Translations under genes and position numbers: made by a program | Shown here: in pieces, positions 47,177 to 56,754 of the stretch | How positions within the stretch are numbered: position 1 is the stretch's first letter | Layout of the letters: the number at the start of each line of letters is the position of its first letter | Source of the DNA: Phytophthora sp. 'mugwort' | Taxonomy: Eukaryota > Oomycota > Peronosporomycetes > Peronosporales > Peronosporaceae | Direction: 5' to 3' | Length of the DNA stretch: 64,000 nucleotides | NCBI GenBank assembly: GCA_033558025.1 | Contig: JAUCEF010000007.1 | Coordinates: 9,424,001 to 9,488,000 of the forward strand | Notes under the pieces: generated by a model | The model's input: only the letters and a program-made list of their open reading frames with translations | Told to the model about the DNA's origin: nothing | Databases searched by the model: none

Positions 47177-48073
47177 ATTATGCCGAGGAGCTCTACAGCT
47201 AAGCTACTTGATCTTTTGGCTAGGAACGGTTTTCCATTGAATCGATCATTTATAGACAACCACCTGCTGTCAAACGCTTCTGAGAACGCGAGAACCGTGC
47301 TAGAAGTTCCGACGGCATGAAATTAGGCAGGGAGGCTGGAAATAGCACTGCTGCAAGAACGGAGCCCAGACAGTTTTGGCGCCCTCTTATTCCTGAGTCC
47401 CTGAAGGAATGCTCGTGGACCAGATAGTTACCGACATCCTTTTCCGTTTTCCGTTTTTGTATCAGTCAGATACAGTATAACAAGGCACATTTTGACGAGC
47501 CCATATGTGAGGTCGCACTTTGCTTGTGCTTACGTAGCAGGTATAGGTATCGGTGTAATATTCAAGTCTATTAATATACCATAGCAATATTTGCTACAAT
47601 CTTAATAATAACATTTTTGCAACTATCGATGAATATTGTCACATCTCCGACGTACTTAAGTGCGTCTCATACAATTGTCTAGTCACGCTCCGACCAAATA
47701 TAGTTCGATAGCCCTACCCCTGAACAAATCGTTATGCATAGATTTCCCAAGATAATGTCGTTGCCTCATTTGCTTATTGGTCGGAGCATTGGGAGGGATG
47801 TCACTGACGAGCAAAGCGAGCATGCCTGTGGTTTGCTACCGTGTGCGGAGCACGCGGATGCAAACCCAGGACCTAGCTTGCCCTGTTGATAAGCAGAGGC
47901 TTCGCGCGCGAGCCGTAGCGGGCTTATAGCACTGTCACTAGCGAGCGCAGCGAGCCTTAAGGGCTGGTTCGTTTAGGGACAGGTGATACCTTAAATGTGG
48001 CATCGCTCCAAAAGAACTGTCTCTGTACAGGTCGGAGCGGGTCGGAGGCGGGTCGGAGCGTCGGAGCATTTAT
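47177..48073. other. Intergenic stretch with short inverted and tandem repeats
   Basis: No gene recognised. GCTCCGACCAA at 47,687 and its complement at 47,777-47,787 form an 11-bp inverted pair about 90 bp apart. TACAGTATAACAAGGCAC at 47,474 resembles a Tigger tip without a partner. The last 40 bp are a short tandem repeat that ends at the Gypsy insertion. Confidence 0.5.
48030..48069. repeat. Short tandem repeat of about 10 bp
   Basis: Four imperfect copies of GTCGGAGCGG. The same GGTCGGAGC word forms the inverted pair at 47,687-47,787. Confidence 0.8.
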
Positions 48074-48470
48074 TGTAACGAGGTTACACGAAGGTAACAC
48101 GAGTGTATCCGTCCTACGTGTCACCTTGCAGTAAGTGGTACTTGGTACCACTTGTATTAACGGGATTTCAGTATGTGGCCACAGGGCCACTCGATATGCA
48201 TTGACTAGTTTAAAACTATGGTAGATAGTTAGAGTCATACATGTACACCACAGGCGGCTTTGCCGCAGATAAGCAAACAAATAACAGTTCAGTTTTAGCA
48301 TCAAAGAGAGTATTGCCCTAGGTTTAGGAATACTGACGCTTTGAGTCTCTAGTGGTAAACTAGAGCGATCTAAGCCTCTGCAGAGACCTTAGGGGTTAGG
48401 ATAACCACAGCTGAGACTCGGAGAGTCATACGTTTTCCACTGACGCACTACGCTACGCAGCCCCGCTGCA
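48074..48470 (+). repeat. 5' LTR, 397 bp
   Basis: Begins TGTAACG and ends GCTGCA. It aligns with 56,083-56,492 along its whole length. Confidence 0.93.
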
Positions 48471-48471
48471 C

Positions 48472-48489
48472 TGGTACCACTTGTAGTTA
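48472..48489 (+). other. Putative primer binding site
   Basis: TGGTACCACTTG starts one base after the LTR, as expected for pairing with a tRNA 3' CCA end. I cannot assign the tRNA. Very similar sequence (TGGTACCACTTGTATTAA) also occurs inside the LTR near 48,155. Confidence 0.5.
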
Positions 48490-48526
48490 ATCTCGCACCT
48501 GAGGTTAGGACTTTTCCTCGGTGAGG

Positions 48527-49530
48527 ATGGAACAGACAGCATTTTTTCTAGCCAGTTCCAGATCCAGCAAGACGTGCTGAAAAAGCTTATGTCTTCGCTC
48601 GGCCCTGAGGGAATAACGCATCTTGTTTCGCAAGGACCGGACGCGGTGAACGCGCGTCTGGAGGCGTCCTCAAGCTACGAGAATGCTCTGTTGGAGCACC
48701 TCCAACAGAGGATGTCGACGTATGCACCAACGTCGACGACATCGCAGTATGGCGCCTCCCGGCCTAAACCGCTCATCGTGAGCGTTAAGACTTTCGAAGG
48801 AAAGGTGGGAATAACCTCATGTTGTGGTTTCGTAAGATCGAAAAGGCGATGGGATCGTCCATGCTCCGGACTGAGCAACAGCGCGTGGCGCTAGCGATCT
48901 CGAAGCTCGGTGGCCGAGCACGAGAATGGCACTCACGTGCCGAACGTCGGTGGGCGCGGCCTTCCCGAGCTGGGAAGAGCTAGAACTCCAGCTTTCGCAA
49001 GTGTTTGTTCCGCCTAATCAGGCGTATCGCGTGAGGTCACGCTTTTTGAGTATCCGCCAGGGTAAGAGGGGCTTGGTGATCTTCGTCCAGGAGTTGCGAA
49101 CTCTGATCGCCGGTATGACGGCCAATCCTCTGCCAGAGGCAGTGACTGTGACAGTCTTTATGGAGGGCCTCCGCACTGGCGTGGCCAGACCGGAAGTCTT
49201 CCGCACTCACCCTTCCGCTTTTGAAGAGGCCGTGAGAGTGGCATTGAACGCCGAGTTCAACTTCACGTCGTCTCGACTTGGCTGGGGAGTTCCAACGCTA
49301 CTCCGTCCGACGGACCGGTCCCTATGGACCTCAGCTACGCTGAAGATGAGAAAGCTGAGCTTCACGCTGCCGAGCAGCGTATGGGTGTTCGTCAGTGCTT
49401 CATCTGCCGAAGCACCACCCATTTGAGGGCAACCTGCCCGTCACACAGGTTGCGTCAAGCTCCTACGAGCCTTCGCTCTGCATCGAGCCAAGCCATCGGC
49501 TCGTCGCGGGGAAACGGCGACACTCAGTAG
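48527..49530 (+). pseudogene. Gag, frameshifted
   Basis: Gag would form the particle core and bind element RNA. The likely start is ATG 48,527. The frame is lost at a T6 run and resumes as VLKKLMSSLGPEGITHLVSQ and a helical N-terminal part. After shifts, the capsid-like core reads MLWFRKIEKAMG, LAISKLGGRAREWH and FPSWEELELQLSQVF, ending in AFEEAVRVALNAEFNF. In the last frame VPMDLSYAE leads to a CX2CX4HX4C zinc knuckle (CFICRSTTHLRATC, 49,396-49,437). At least four frame changes are needed. Confidence 0.8.
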
Positions 49531-50000
49531 GCGCGGGGCGTCCTGCTGCGGAAGAACTGAGTTCTGTTGAGCCTCATGGAGGTGAAGGGCAACATGTCTT
49601 AATCCTGGAAAGAGCTGTACTCTCTCATACGGAACGTGTATGCAAGCCGGGCTTGCTCGTCGTTGAGGCGACGATGAAGGGCTTTGAAAGCCATGGATCA
49701 TATTAATCGATTCTGGAGCGTCGGGCAACCACGCTCGACGCTCCACGTTAGAAGGAAGTCAGCAATACGCTGAGGCGCTCAGGGAGTGCAGGAATGACAT
49801 CATCACGGATCGTCTAGCGACGGGGACCCATATCACGATGCCCAAGGTTTCTGTTAACCTGGGCGTGAAGTTTCTCGACTTCGATAGCGTGTAACGCTGT
49901 CTGGTCCTGAACCTGATTCGAGGTACGACCTCATCCTGGCATGGCATGGCTGGAACGCCATTAGCCATGAATTGATTGGAGGTCGAAGACCTTGGGCGCA
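49531..50000 (+). pseudogene. Retropepsin-type protease region
   Basis: After about 150 bp without a clear frame, 49,703-49,894 encodes LIDSGASGNHARRSTLEG, QYAEALREC, and the flap-like MPKVSVNLGVKFLDFDS. The catalytic DSGA (Asp codon 49,709-49,711) is intact, and a TAA stops the frame at 49,892. A shifted piece follows toward the second half of the domain. It lies between Gag and RT as expected. Confidence 0.7.
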
Positions 50001-50990
50001 ACGCGCTTTACACCTGGTGGAGCTTTGGTGAGTCATGAACCCACCTCTGCTAGGAAGCAAAAAGCTTTTTGGCGCGGGCATTGGATCGAGTCGGTCAACG
50101 TGCTGGACATCGGAGTATCGGAACTTGCAGACACTGAAGGTGTTGAGGCCAAAGGTCTCGAGCAGTGCTCGTGGGCGGTGACTGGAGCGGCGTGTGTCAT
50201 GACAACGACACTCGTCACGATAACGGGGTGTCGTTACACACCGTGCGTGTCGTGGCCGGCAGTATGCCGGGGCATCATGGCCGCGGGCCTCAGGATGCAA
50301 GTGGAGCGGCGGCAATCCTCTGGGTGACCGACGTCATGGTGACATTGGTCACAACAGTGACACTCATCACGACGACGAGTTATCGCTACACGCCATGCGT
50401 GGTGTGGCCGGCCGTGGGCCGGGCCATCAAGGCCGAGGGCCCACTGATGGAGGTGACGTGGCACGGATTCCACGGGGTGGAGACTGCGAGCGTCGCAGCT
50501 CTGCGACGGTTGTCGGTCAAGACATAACAGTCTCGGGTGAAACGCACACGGTTCAAGCACCTGGAGACGCAGCTGATGTGACTGTTAGGACCTCTTCGAG
50601 GCAAACAGTCTCAGCGGGGAGAAGGCTATGACGCCAAGCGTGAGCCATGAGACGCAGGGCGTCTGATGCGTCCAGCATGACGAGTGAAGAGACTCCTGGT
50701 GATAGCGAGCAGCTATATACACTCGTCAATGGAGTGACAGGGGAAGTCGATGGCGACATCAGTCTAGAAACTATGCCCACTGGGGACGCTATGTTGGAGC
50801 TGGACGAGATGTCAATGGCCGAGTTCGGCGACGATTGAAGGCCGGCGAGTTAGCCGAGTTGGTCATTCTACGACCTGAAGAGGAGTAAAACTCGTCGTGT
50901 TTTGATAAAGCAGTCCTTGGAGACACTAAGAAGGCGCTGAATGCGCGGGCAGGATCCTCGATCCTCAAGGATCCCTCGGATCCGGACTAC
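50001..50990 (+). other. Gypsy Pol spacer between protease and RT
   Basis: Degenerate sequence with GTG/CAC-rich imperfect repeats (50,190-50,470). Open frames of up to 153 codons occur on both strands, without a domain. Confidence 0.45.
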
Positions 50991-51880
50991 CCTTTGGTGA
51001 AGGAATATCAAGACGTGGTCTCAAAGGACGCCAACGAGGTTACTTCCGGATCGAGGTGTACGTCATGAGATTGACCTGGTTCCTGGAACCAAATACTGCG
51101 TGACAAGGTAGTGCCTTTGTTACGAAAACAGTGTGACGTCATTGACGCGTTCTTCCGTGCTAAGCACGAGGCAGATATGGTGCGCGAGAGCAAGTCTCCG
51201 CACTCAACGCCTACGTTCTGTGTCAGAAAGCTGAATGGCAAGTGGCGAATCGTTCATACTTTCCATAAGCTCAACGGGGCCATCATTCCGGCGCAGACGC
51301 CTATTTCTAGGAAGGACGTTCTCCAGAACAACATGGCGGGGTGTACGGTGTACAGCGCCCTCGACTTGGTCGATGGATACTATCAATTGCTCATGCGAGC
51401 AAACGATATTCCGCTTACGGCGGTCAGCACTCCGAGCGGTATGCTCTGGGAGTGGTTAGTAATGCCCCAAGGGCTGTCAAATGCGCCTGCGACGTTCAAT
51501 CGTCTTATGGCGCAACTGTTCAGGCCCCATAGGGCGTATGCTCAGACATACTTCGTCGATATATTCGTCCATAGTCGTGCGGAGCACGGAAAGACTGATG
51601 TGGAGAACCACATTGAGTACCTGCGAGCAGTGCTCGAGCGCATGCGCACACACAAGTTGTCTGCCGGCATGACATGTGTGTCTTCGGCGCTGAAGCGATC
51701 CCCTTTCTGGGATGCTTCATTGGGAAGCGCAGCCTTCGAGCGGATCCCGTTAAGTTCAAGGCCATTGTAGACTGGTCGGTTCCAAAGAACCAGATAGACT
51801 TGCGGAAGTGGCTTGGCCTGGCCAATTACTTGCACAAGTACAGCAAGAGCTGTGCTGAGGTGGCAAGGCCACTATCCAAT
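50991..51880 (+). pseudogene. Reverse transcriptase
   Basis: Long open frame 51,111-51,770, with a shifted lead-in from about 50,990 (VKEYQDVVSKD) and a shifted connection piece after it (FLGCFIGKRSLRADPVKF). RT landmarks are present: RESKSPHSTPTFCVRKLNGK, KWRIVHTF, the first catalytic Asp in ALDLVDGYYQ, and MPQGLSNAPATFNRLM. The YxDD-equivalent motif reads YFVDIFVHSR. The first Asp of the DD pair is Val (GTC, 51,555-51,557), which should abolish polymerase activity independently of the frameshifts. Confidence 0.88.
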
Positions 51881-52478
51881 CTCCTTAAGAAGGATGTGAA
51901 CTGGTGTTGGGACACCGGACATCAAGCGGCTTTTGAACCCATTAAGGAGAGTCTTCTTCAGGCCACGATCCTGGCCCTGCCAGACCCCGATCGTCCTTTC
52001 AGTGTCGTCTATGACGCGTCGGACTTTGCCATCGGCAGTCTTTGTTGCAAGCAGACGCTGAAGGGCGTGAGCGAGTGATCGCGTTTGAATCTCGCCAGCT
52101 TAAGGTTGCTGAGAAGAACTATCCAGTTCATGACAAAGAGCTACTTGCGATGAAGTATGCGCTCGTCAAATTCATGGTTCACCTGCTCGGCTCCAAGCCG
52201 TTTGTGATCTACACTATCATGCATTGCTACGCACTGCGATGCAGTCGCCTCATCTATCTCAGAGAATGGCCCGTTGGCTCTCCTTCTTTGCGGAGTACAA
52301 CTTCGATGTGAAGTACAAGCCTGGCAGGCAGAACGTCTTGGCCGATGCGTTATCACGCAGACCAGACTATGCGATCGCTCATTTCACGACGGTGACTTCG
52401 GCTGTGACAGACTTGATCCGCGCTGCGTACGCGCGTGACGAGTCTGCTACATGCGCTAGGAAGCGCGGAGTTTGCTAA
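51881..52478 (+). pseudogene. RNase H, three frames
   Basis: WCWDTGHQAAFEPIKESLLQ and LPDPDRPFSVVYDASDFAIG (first catalytic Asp in YDASD) are in the frame 51,674-52,078. YPVHDKELLAMKYALVKF (catalytic Glu) is in the frame from 52,042. RMARWLSFFAEYNFDVKY and ADALSRRPDYA (catalytic Asp) are in the frame from 52,224. Two single-base shifts separate them; the residues themselves look intact. Confidence 0.85.
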
Positions 52479-52634
52479 CTCAGACATTCAACTGTCAGCG
52501 CGGTTGCGCGCGAGGCTGCATCGATACACGCTCGATGATGGCCTATTGTACTGAGGTACTGGTCCAGAAGGCACCCCACGAGTCGTGGTTCCTCACGAGG
52601 AGGATCTCAAGTATATATCCTCTATAAGGCACAT

Positions 52635-53170
52635 TGTAAGGATGTGGTTTGCAATTACGACACCTTTTACATCGGTTGCGTATGGGTAAAACCTTTGGTC
52701 CCGACACAATCGATATACGCACAGTCTGGTGCAGACGTAAAGTTTCTATCGTCCAAGGCAAAGGTCACGGGTTCGAGTCCCATCGATAACACATTTTATT
52801 TTGAATAGTTTGCATAAATTGCACATAAGGAGGCGCCGCGCGACACCACGACATCTTCCAAGGATCACGTATGTGAACTACACTCATGGTACACGCAATC
52901 ATTATCATGATGACGAAACCAGAGAATGTCCCAGAGTCTCCAGCCAATCCGATAGTCAATAGAGTGTGACGTGTAGGTTTGCATGTGATGTAGAGGAATG
53001 GTTGGTCACCGTGCGGAGAATATCCAGCGTGGCACAAAGGACACACAAGAGCCTCAATGGCGGCTTAGATATAGCGCTAGCGAACTAAGGACCGCCCAAA
53101 ATGAATCACTTCCAAATTTCCTTCCTACTCGACAACTCCTTCTCCTTCTCCTCCGCCCCACATCATTACA
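52635..53170. mobile_element. Nested 536-bp element (solo-LTR-like or MITE-like)
   Basis: It interrupts the integrase exactly between two codons of the zinc module and is flanked by the direct repeat CACAT (52,630-52,634 and 53,171-53,175). The ends are imperfect inverted repeats: TGTAAGGATGTGG on the left, and TGTAATGATGTGG when the right end is read inward, one mismatch in 13. TG...CA ends with a 5-bp duplication suit a solo LTR. The long terminal inverted repeat and the internal tRNA-like promoter are unusual for one. No coding sequence is seen inside. Confidence 0.75.
52712..52790 (+). other. tRNA-like sequence with box A and box B inside the nested element
   Basis: GCACAGTCTGGTGC forms a D-arm-like hairpin and overlaps a box A-like word. 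GACG...CGTC brackets a long anticodon-arm-like loop. GGTTCGAGTCC is a perfect box B, set in a T-arm with one mismatch. The acceptor strands pair poorly, so it is not a working tRNA but may be a Pol III promoter of tRNA origin, as in a SINE head. Confidence 0.4.
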
Positions 53171-54089
53171 CACATGATACCCCACTTGGCAGTCATCTCA
53201 GTCGAGAAAAGACCTACAGCTCGGTTAGCTCCCTCTACTGGTGTCCGAAACTTTACAAGTGGGTCAGTACGTATGTACGCACGTGTGAGACGTGTCAACG
53301 GGTTAAACCCTCGCCACACTCGGCTACGCCGTTGACCAGCTTGCCTGTACCCACGAGAGTTGGCAATCCATGCGTATGGACTTTGTGTTCGGTCTGCCAC
53401 GGGATGCGGCAGAAAACACGGGCATCGTGGTTTTTGTCGACCAATTGAGCAAGATGGCTCATTTAGCGACGGCGCTGGACTCCATAGATGGAGAAGGAAC
53501 AGCCACGCTGTTCATGGATCGTGTCTTTCGACAGCATGGTCTGCAAGAGGCAATTGGCTCGTATCGAGACCCCCGTTGCACGGTTAATTTTGGACGTCGG
53601 TCTTTCAGGTGCTCGGCGTTCGGCTCGACATGTCCAGAGCGGACCATCCGCAGACCGATGGTCAGACGGAACGCGTGAATCGCGTTGTCGAAGACATGCT
53701 TCGGAGTGTCTATGGGGACAGACCCAAGCAACGGAGCGCCAGGATCCCACTCGTTGAGTTTGCCTTGAACAATGCGGTGCATGCCTCCACAGGCCTCACC
53801 ACGTTCTACGTGATCGGTCCCACACACCTCGCGTCCCGCTGGCGCCACCACTCCATGGTTCTGGGCTTAGTGGGGGAGGGATAGCCGATGAGCTAGCTGA
53901 TATCAGCCCAGCTGCAGTTCGCAGGCAAGTTGACACGTTCGTGTCTACGCGTTTAAGGTGTCTTACGACAAGTACGCGATGCGATGGCTGAAAGCCAAGA
54001 TGTTCAGAAGGAACAGGCTGATGCAAAGGCAGAAGCAACATTGAAGTGTATAAGGTCGGTATCAAAGTTGATTAAACACTAAACACCTA

Positions 54090-54300
54090 CCTACACATGC
54101 AGTGTCTGCGGTCTTTAAGACGAAGTTGCGCTCGCGCTTCATTGTACCTTTTAAGGTCGTGGCCAGGAAGGGCCTTGCGTACACGCTCAATCTTCGGAAG
54201 AAGATGCGTACACACACCATCTTTTACGTAGGCTTCCTTAAGCTATATCGAGAGCCGGCTCGGGTGGGCGCGGAGGGTTTGGCGCCACAGCCGGTGGCTG
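54090..54300 (+). pseudogene. Integrase C-terminal domain (GPY/F-type)
   Basis: AVFKTKLRSRFIVPFKVVAR, KGLAYTLNLRKKM and HTIFYVGFLKLYREPA correspond to the small beta-barrel at the integrase C-terminus. VPF stands where GPF is usual. It is followed by a proline/alanine-rich linker to 54,548. Confidence 0.75.
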
Positions 54301-54599
54301 GCCAAAGCGCTGGCGGCGCACGAGGAGGTCCAACTGATCACGTAGCTCAACGAGCGAACGGTCTAGCGCTTCGAAGCGACGCGCCAAGGGCTGCCCCAGG
54401 AGCTCCAGGCGGTTGGCAATCGAGACGGGAGACTGAAGCCGGTCGACCCGATGATGCACAGCATCGATCTCGTCGCGAGACGGTCACGGTGCCTCGTCGA
54501 CTACTGCAGCGAGTCGAACAGGGTCTGCACCCGCCTCTCGGCCGCTAGCAGACCACTACGACTCGCAGCGCGAGGATCCAGCGGGTCATCGACCTCCAC

Positions 54600-54900
54600 C
54601 GCCGTTGCTCGATGAGCAGGGAGCTTCCCACTATCATGTGGAGCGCGTAGTGGCGCGGTTCCGTCGCCAGGGCGTACCCAATATCTTGTGAAGTGGAGGG
54701 TTATCCTCACTTACAGAACCCTTGGGAGTACAAGGTTCCCCTCCGGCAAGATTGCCCTGACGTCGTGGACGCTTTCGACCGACGCGATCAGCAGCGACCG
54801 AGCGTCGCTCGCCTGGTGCTTCCCGGCAATTTCCGCTGGAGGCCAAGGCCAGCAGCAAAACTATCGCTGTGGTCTTGGAGAGTGGCGGCCTCACGAGCGT
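54600..54900 (+). pseudogene. Chromodomain
   Basis: In shifted frames: SHYHVERVVARFRRQG, then LVKWR, then YPHLQNPWEYKVPLRQDCPD and VVDAFDRR. The KW and NPWE aromatic positions and the site at the Pol C-terminus identify a chromodomain, which would direct integration to marked chromatin. One to two frameshifts are present. Confidence 0.75.
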
Positions 54901-56070
54901 GAGAGCCGCTAGCTGTGACAGCAGAAGCACCGAGTGCCAGAGAGCCCTGTGGGCAAAGTCGATAGGCAGGAGTAACTGGCGCTTCGCCTTCAGTTTCGCG
55001 AACTCGAAACGGAGGCTACGTTCGACTTAAACATCAGTTTCACTGAAACTAGCCCGAAGGCCATCAATGAAAGAGAGCTCGCGTGCTCCTTCAACCTAAT
55101 TTTGGAATTGACCCTCGTCTTCCGAAGACGTCTCTCCTGATAGGAGCACGACTGGATAGGTCCGCATCGGTGGAACCGAGCCGTGCCGAGCTTGCACTTG
55201 CAGGCGCTCACGATACTTGTGCTGAGGAATCACTTAAGGTGCCAAGTATCTCTCCGAGAGACTCTTGCGCGGCGAGCTCGTCGGGTGTTGCAGCCACCGG
55301 CCCAATCACATACGTGTTAAGCAATTCCGATGTTGCTCAGCGAGCCACTTCGCTGGGATTGCGGAGCTTAAAGCTATAGCACGACGTGACGGGGTAAGCA
55401 ATGGCCGAGCCATAGGCCGCCTCGAACGGGGGAGCTGCTGATCAGCCGCGAGCTGTTGCTTGGACTTCGTCCAAAGGAGTGGTGACGACACCAGATCCCC
55501 TGGGATCATCGGTTGTTCCCCGCGAAGGTAGCGGAGGCGCATTGCGCAGGGCTCGCGGAGTCGAATGCTCGAAGGGATTCGGAGCGCGCAGTTGGCGGCG
55601 CGGGCTCGGTTAGAGGACAGGGGTACTACCGGTCATGGACTCAGTGTAGTCGACCTCCTCTTCACCTTCTTCAAGGTCATCAAAAAGGGCGTCTCGCGCA
55701 AAGCGTACGGGGGCACTGCCTCCAGCGGCTTCGCCGCCTCCACTCATGGTCCTTGACCGTATCGGCGCTTGTGCGCCGAGTGATACTCTCCCACCGAGAG
55801 CCGCGAGGGTGCGGGTGGCGCACGGTCAGAGACCTCTCCCGTACGGGATGACGTGGATCGCGAAGGTGTCGGTGACACAGAAGGGCTTAGCCCGCGGCGA
55901 GGGCTGTTATCGCGAGGCGAACGAGGGAGGTCAAAAGCCCAATTGGCTGTTGATATCTGAGTGTGAACACTCGATGTGGAACAAACAGTGAAACGCTCTT
56001 GAGCGGAAGGTCCCGGACCAGTTTCGATTGATACAATCAGACCCTCGTGGATACGGTGTGTCCACGGTTT
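54901..56070 (+). other. 3' extension of the Gypsy element
   Basis: Broken plus-strand frames follow the chromodomain (for example FDLNISFTETSPKAINERE, LDFVQRSGDDTRSPGIIG and RMLEGIRSAQLAARARLED). They read like a C-terminal Pol extension or a third ORF of the element. No recognised domain. Confidence 0.45.
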
Positions 56071-56082
56071 GGTGGGGGAGAG
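56071..56082 (+). other. Polypurine tract
   Basis: GGTGGGGGAGAG directly abuts the 3' LTR, where plus-strand DNA synthesis would be primed. Confidence 0.7.
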
Positions 56083-56492
56083 TGTAACGTAGTTACATGA
56101 AGGTAACATGGGTGTAGCCGTGCTACGTGTCACCTTGCAGTAATTGGTACTTGGTACTACTTGGATTAATGGGATTTCAGTACGTGGCCACAGGGCCACT
56201 CGATATGCATTTGACTAGGTTAAACTATGGTAGATAGTTAGAGTCATCCATCTACACCACAGGCGGCTTTGCCGCAGATAAGCAAACAAATAACAGTTCA
56301 GTTTTAGCATCAAAGAGAGTGTTGCCCTAGGTTTAGGAATACTGACTCTTTGAGTCTCTAGTGGTATAACTAGAGCGATCTAAGCCTCTGCGGAGACCTT
56401 AGGGGTTAGGATAACCATAGCTGAGAAACAAAAAAAAGACTCGGAGAGTCATATGTTTTCCACTGACGCACTACGCTACGCAGCCCGCTGCA
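56083..56492 (+). repeat. 3' LTR, 410 bp
   Basis: TGTAACG...GCTGCA. It is longer than the 5' LTR mainly because of an A-rich insertion near 56,427-56,440 (GAAACAAAAAAAAG). Confidence 0.93.
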
Positions 56493-56754
56493 TTTATGCT
56501 ATGGATACCGACATACTGGTACGATATATGAGTCGGAACTACCCGAGCGCCGCATGCTTCGCGGGAGGTCTATGTGAATTTCCGTTGCGTTGGCTTATCA
56601 AGTTCACTCCATTATAGCGCATATCACCCGCCTTCGCTTCGCTCGACGGGGACTGGTAATGGTTAAGTATTAAAAAAAAACGTATACGCTATGCTCGCTG
56701 TGTAAAAAGAACATATATATGGTCAAAGCTAATTATGCAGTCTACCTCTCGCAT
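56493..56754. other. Flank between Gypsy and Helitron coding sequence
   Basis: Probably the 3' region of the Helitron. It has a GC-rich imperfect palindrome at 56,627-56,651 (CCCGCCTTCGCTTCGCTCGA...). I could not fix a CTRR end. Confidence 0.4.

Larger units (their letters stand above)
52479..53885 (+). pseudogene. Integrase, split by a nested element
   Basis: Upstream of the nested element the sequence gives LDDGLLY and PRVVVPHEEDLKY, and a shifted ILYKAH. Downstream of it come HDTPLGSHLSREKTYSSVSS, YWCPKLYKWV and CETCQRVKPS. The zinc-binding HHCC module is therefore cut by the insertion. The catalytic core follows: MRMDFVFGLP (first Asp), FVDQLSKMAHLATA, and AIGSYRDPR with TAT (Tyr) at 53,562-53,564 where the second catalytic Asp belongs. 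Then, after a shift, LDMSRADHPQTDGQTERVNR contains the catalytic Glu. Loss of one DDE residue adds to the frame damage. Confidence 0.85.
48074..56492 (+). mobile_element. Full-length Ty3/Gypsy chromovirus, defective
   Basis: An 8,419-bp insertion bounded by two LTRs and an exact 5-bp target duplication, TTTAT (48,069-48,073 and 56,493-56,497). The internal order is Gag with zinc knuckle, protease, RT, RNase H, integrase, chromodomain, which defines Ty3/Gypsy. Every coding part has frameshifts or stops. The LTRs differ by roughly 20 substitutions plus several indels, about 5%, so the insertion is not recent. A 536-bp element is nested in the integrase. Confidence 0.93.

Noticed and set aside
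52712..52790. Functional tRNA gene with an intron
   Set aside because: The acceptor strands do not pair and the anticodon arm is not canonical, so only a tRNA-derived promoter is claimed.
55744..56199. 151-codon minus-strand frame over the 3' LTR
   Set aside because: It runs across the LTR boundary and has a counterpart over the 5' LTR, so it is an LTR shadow.
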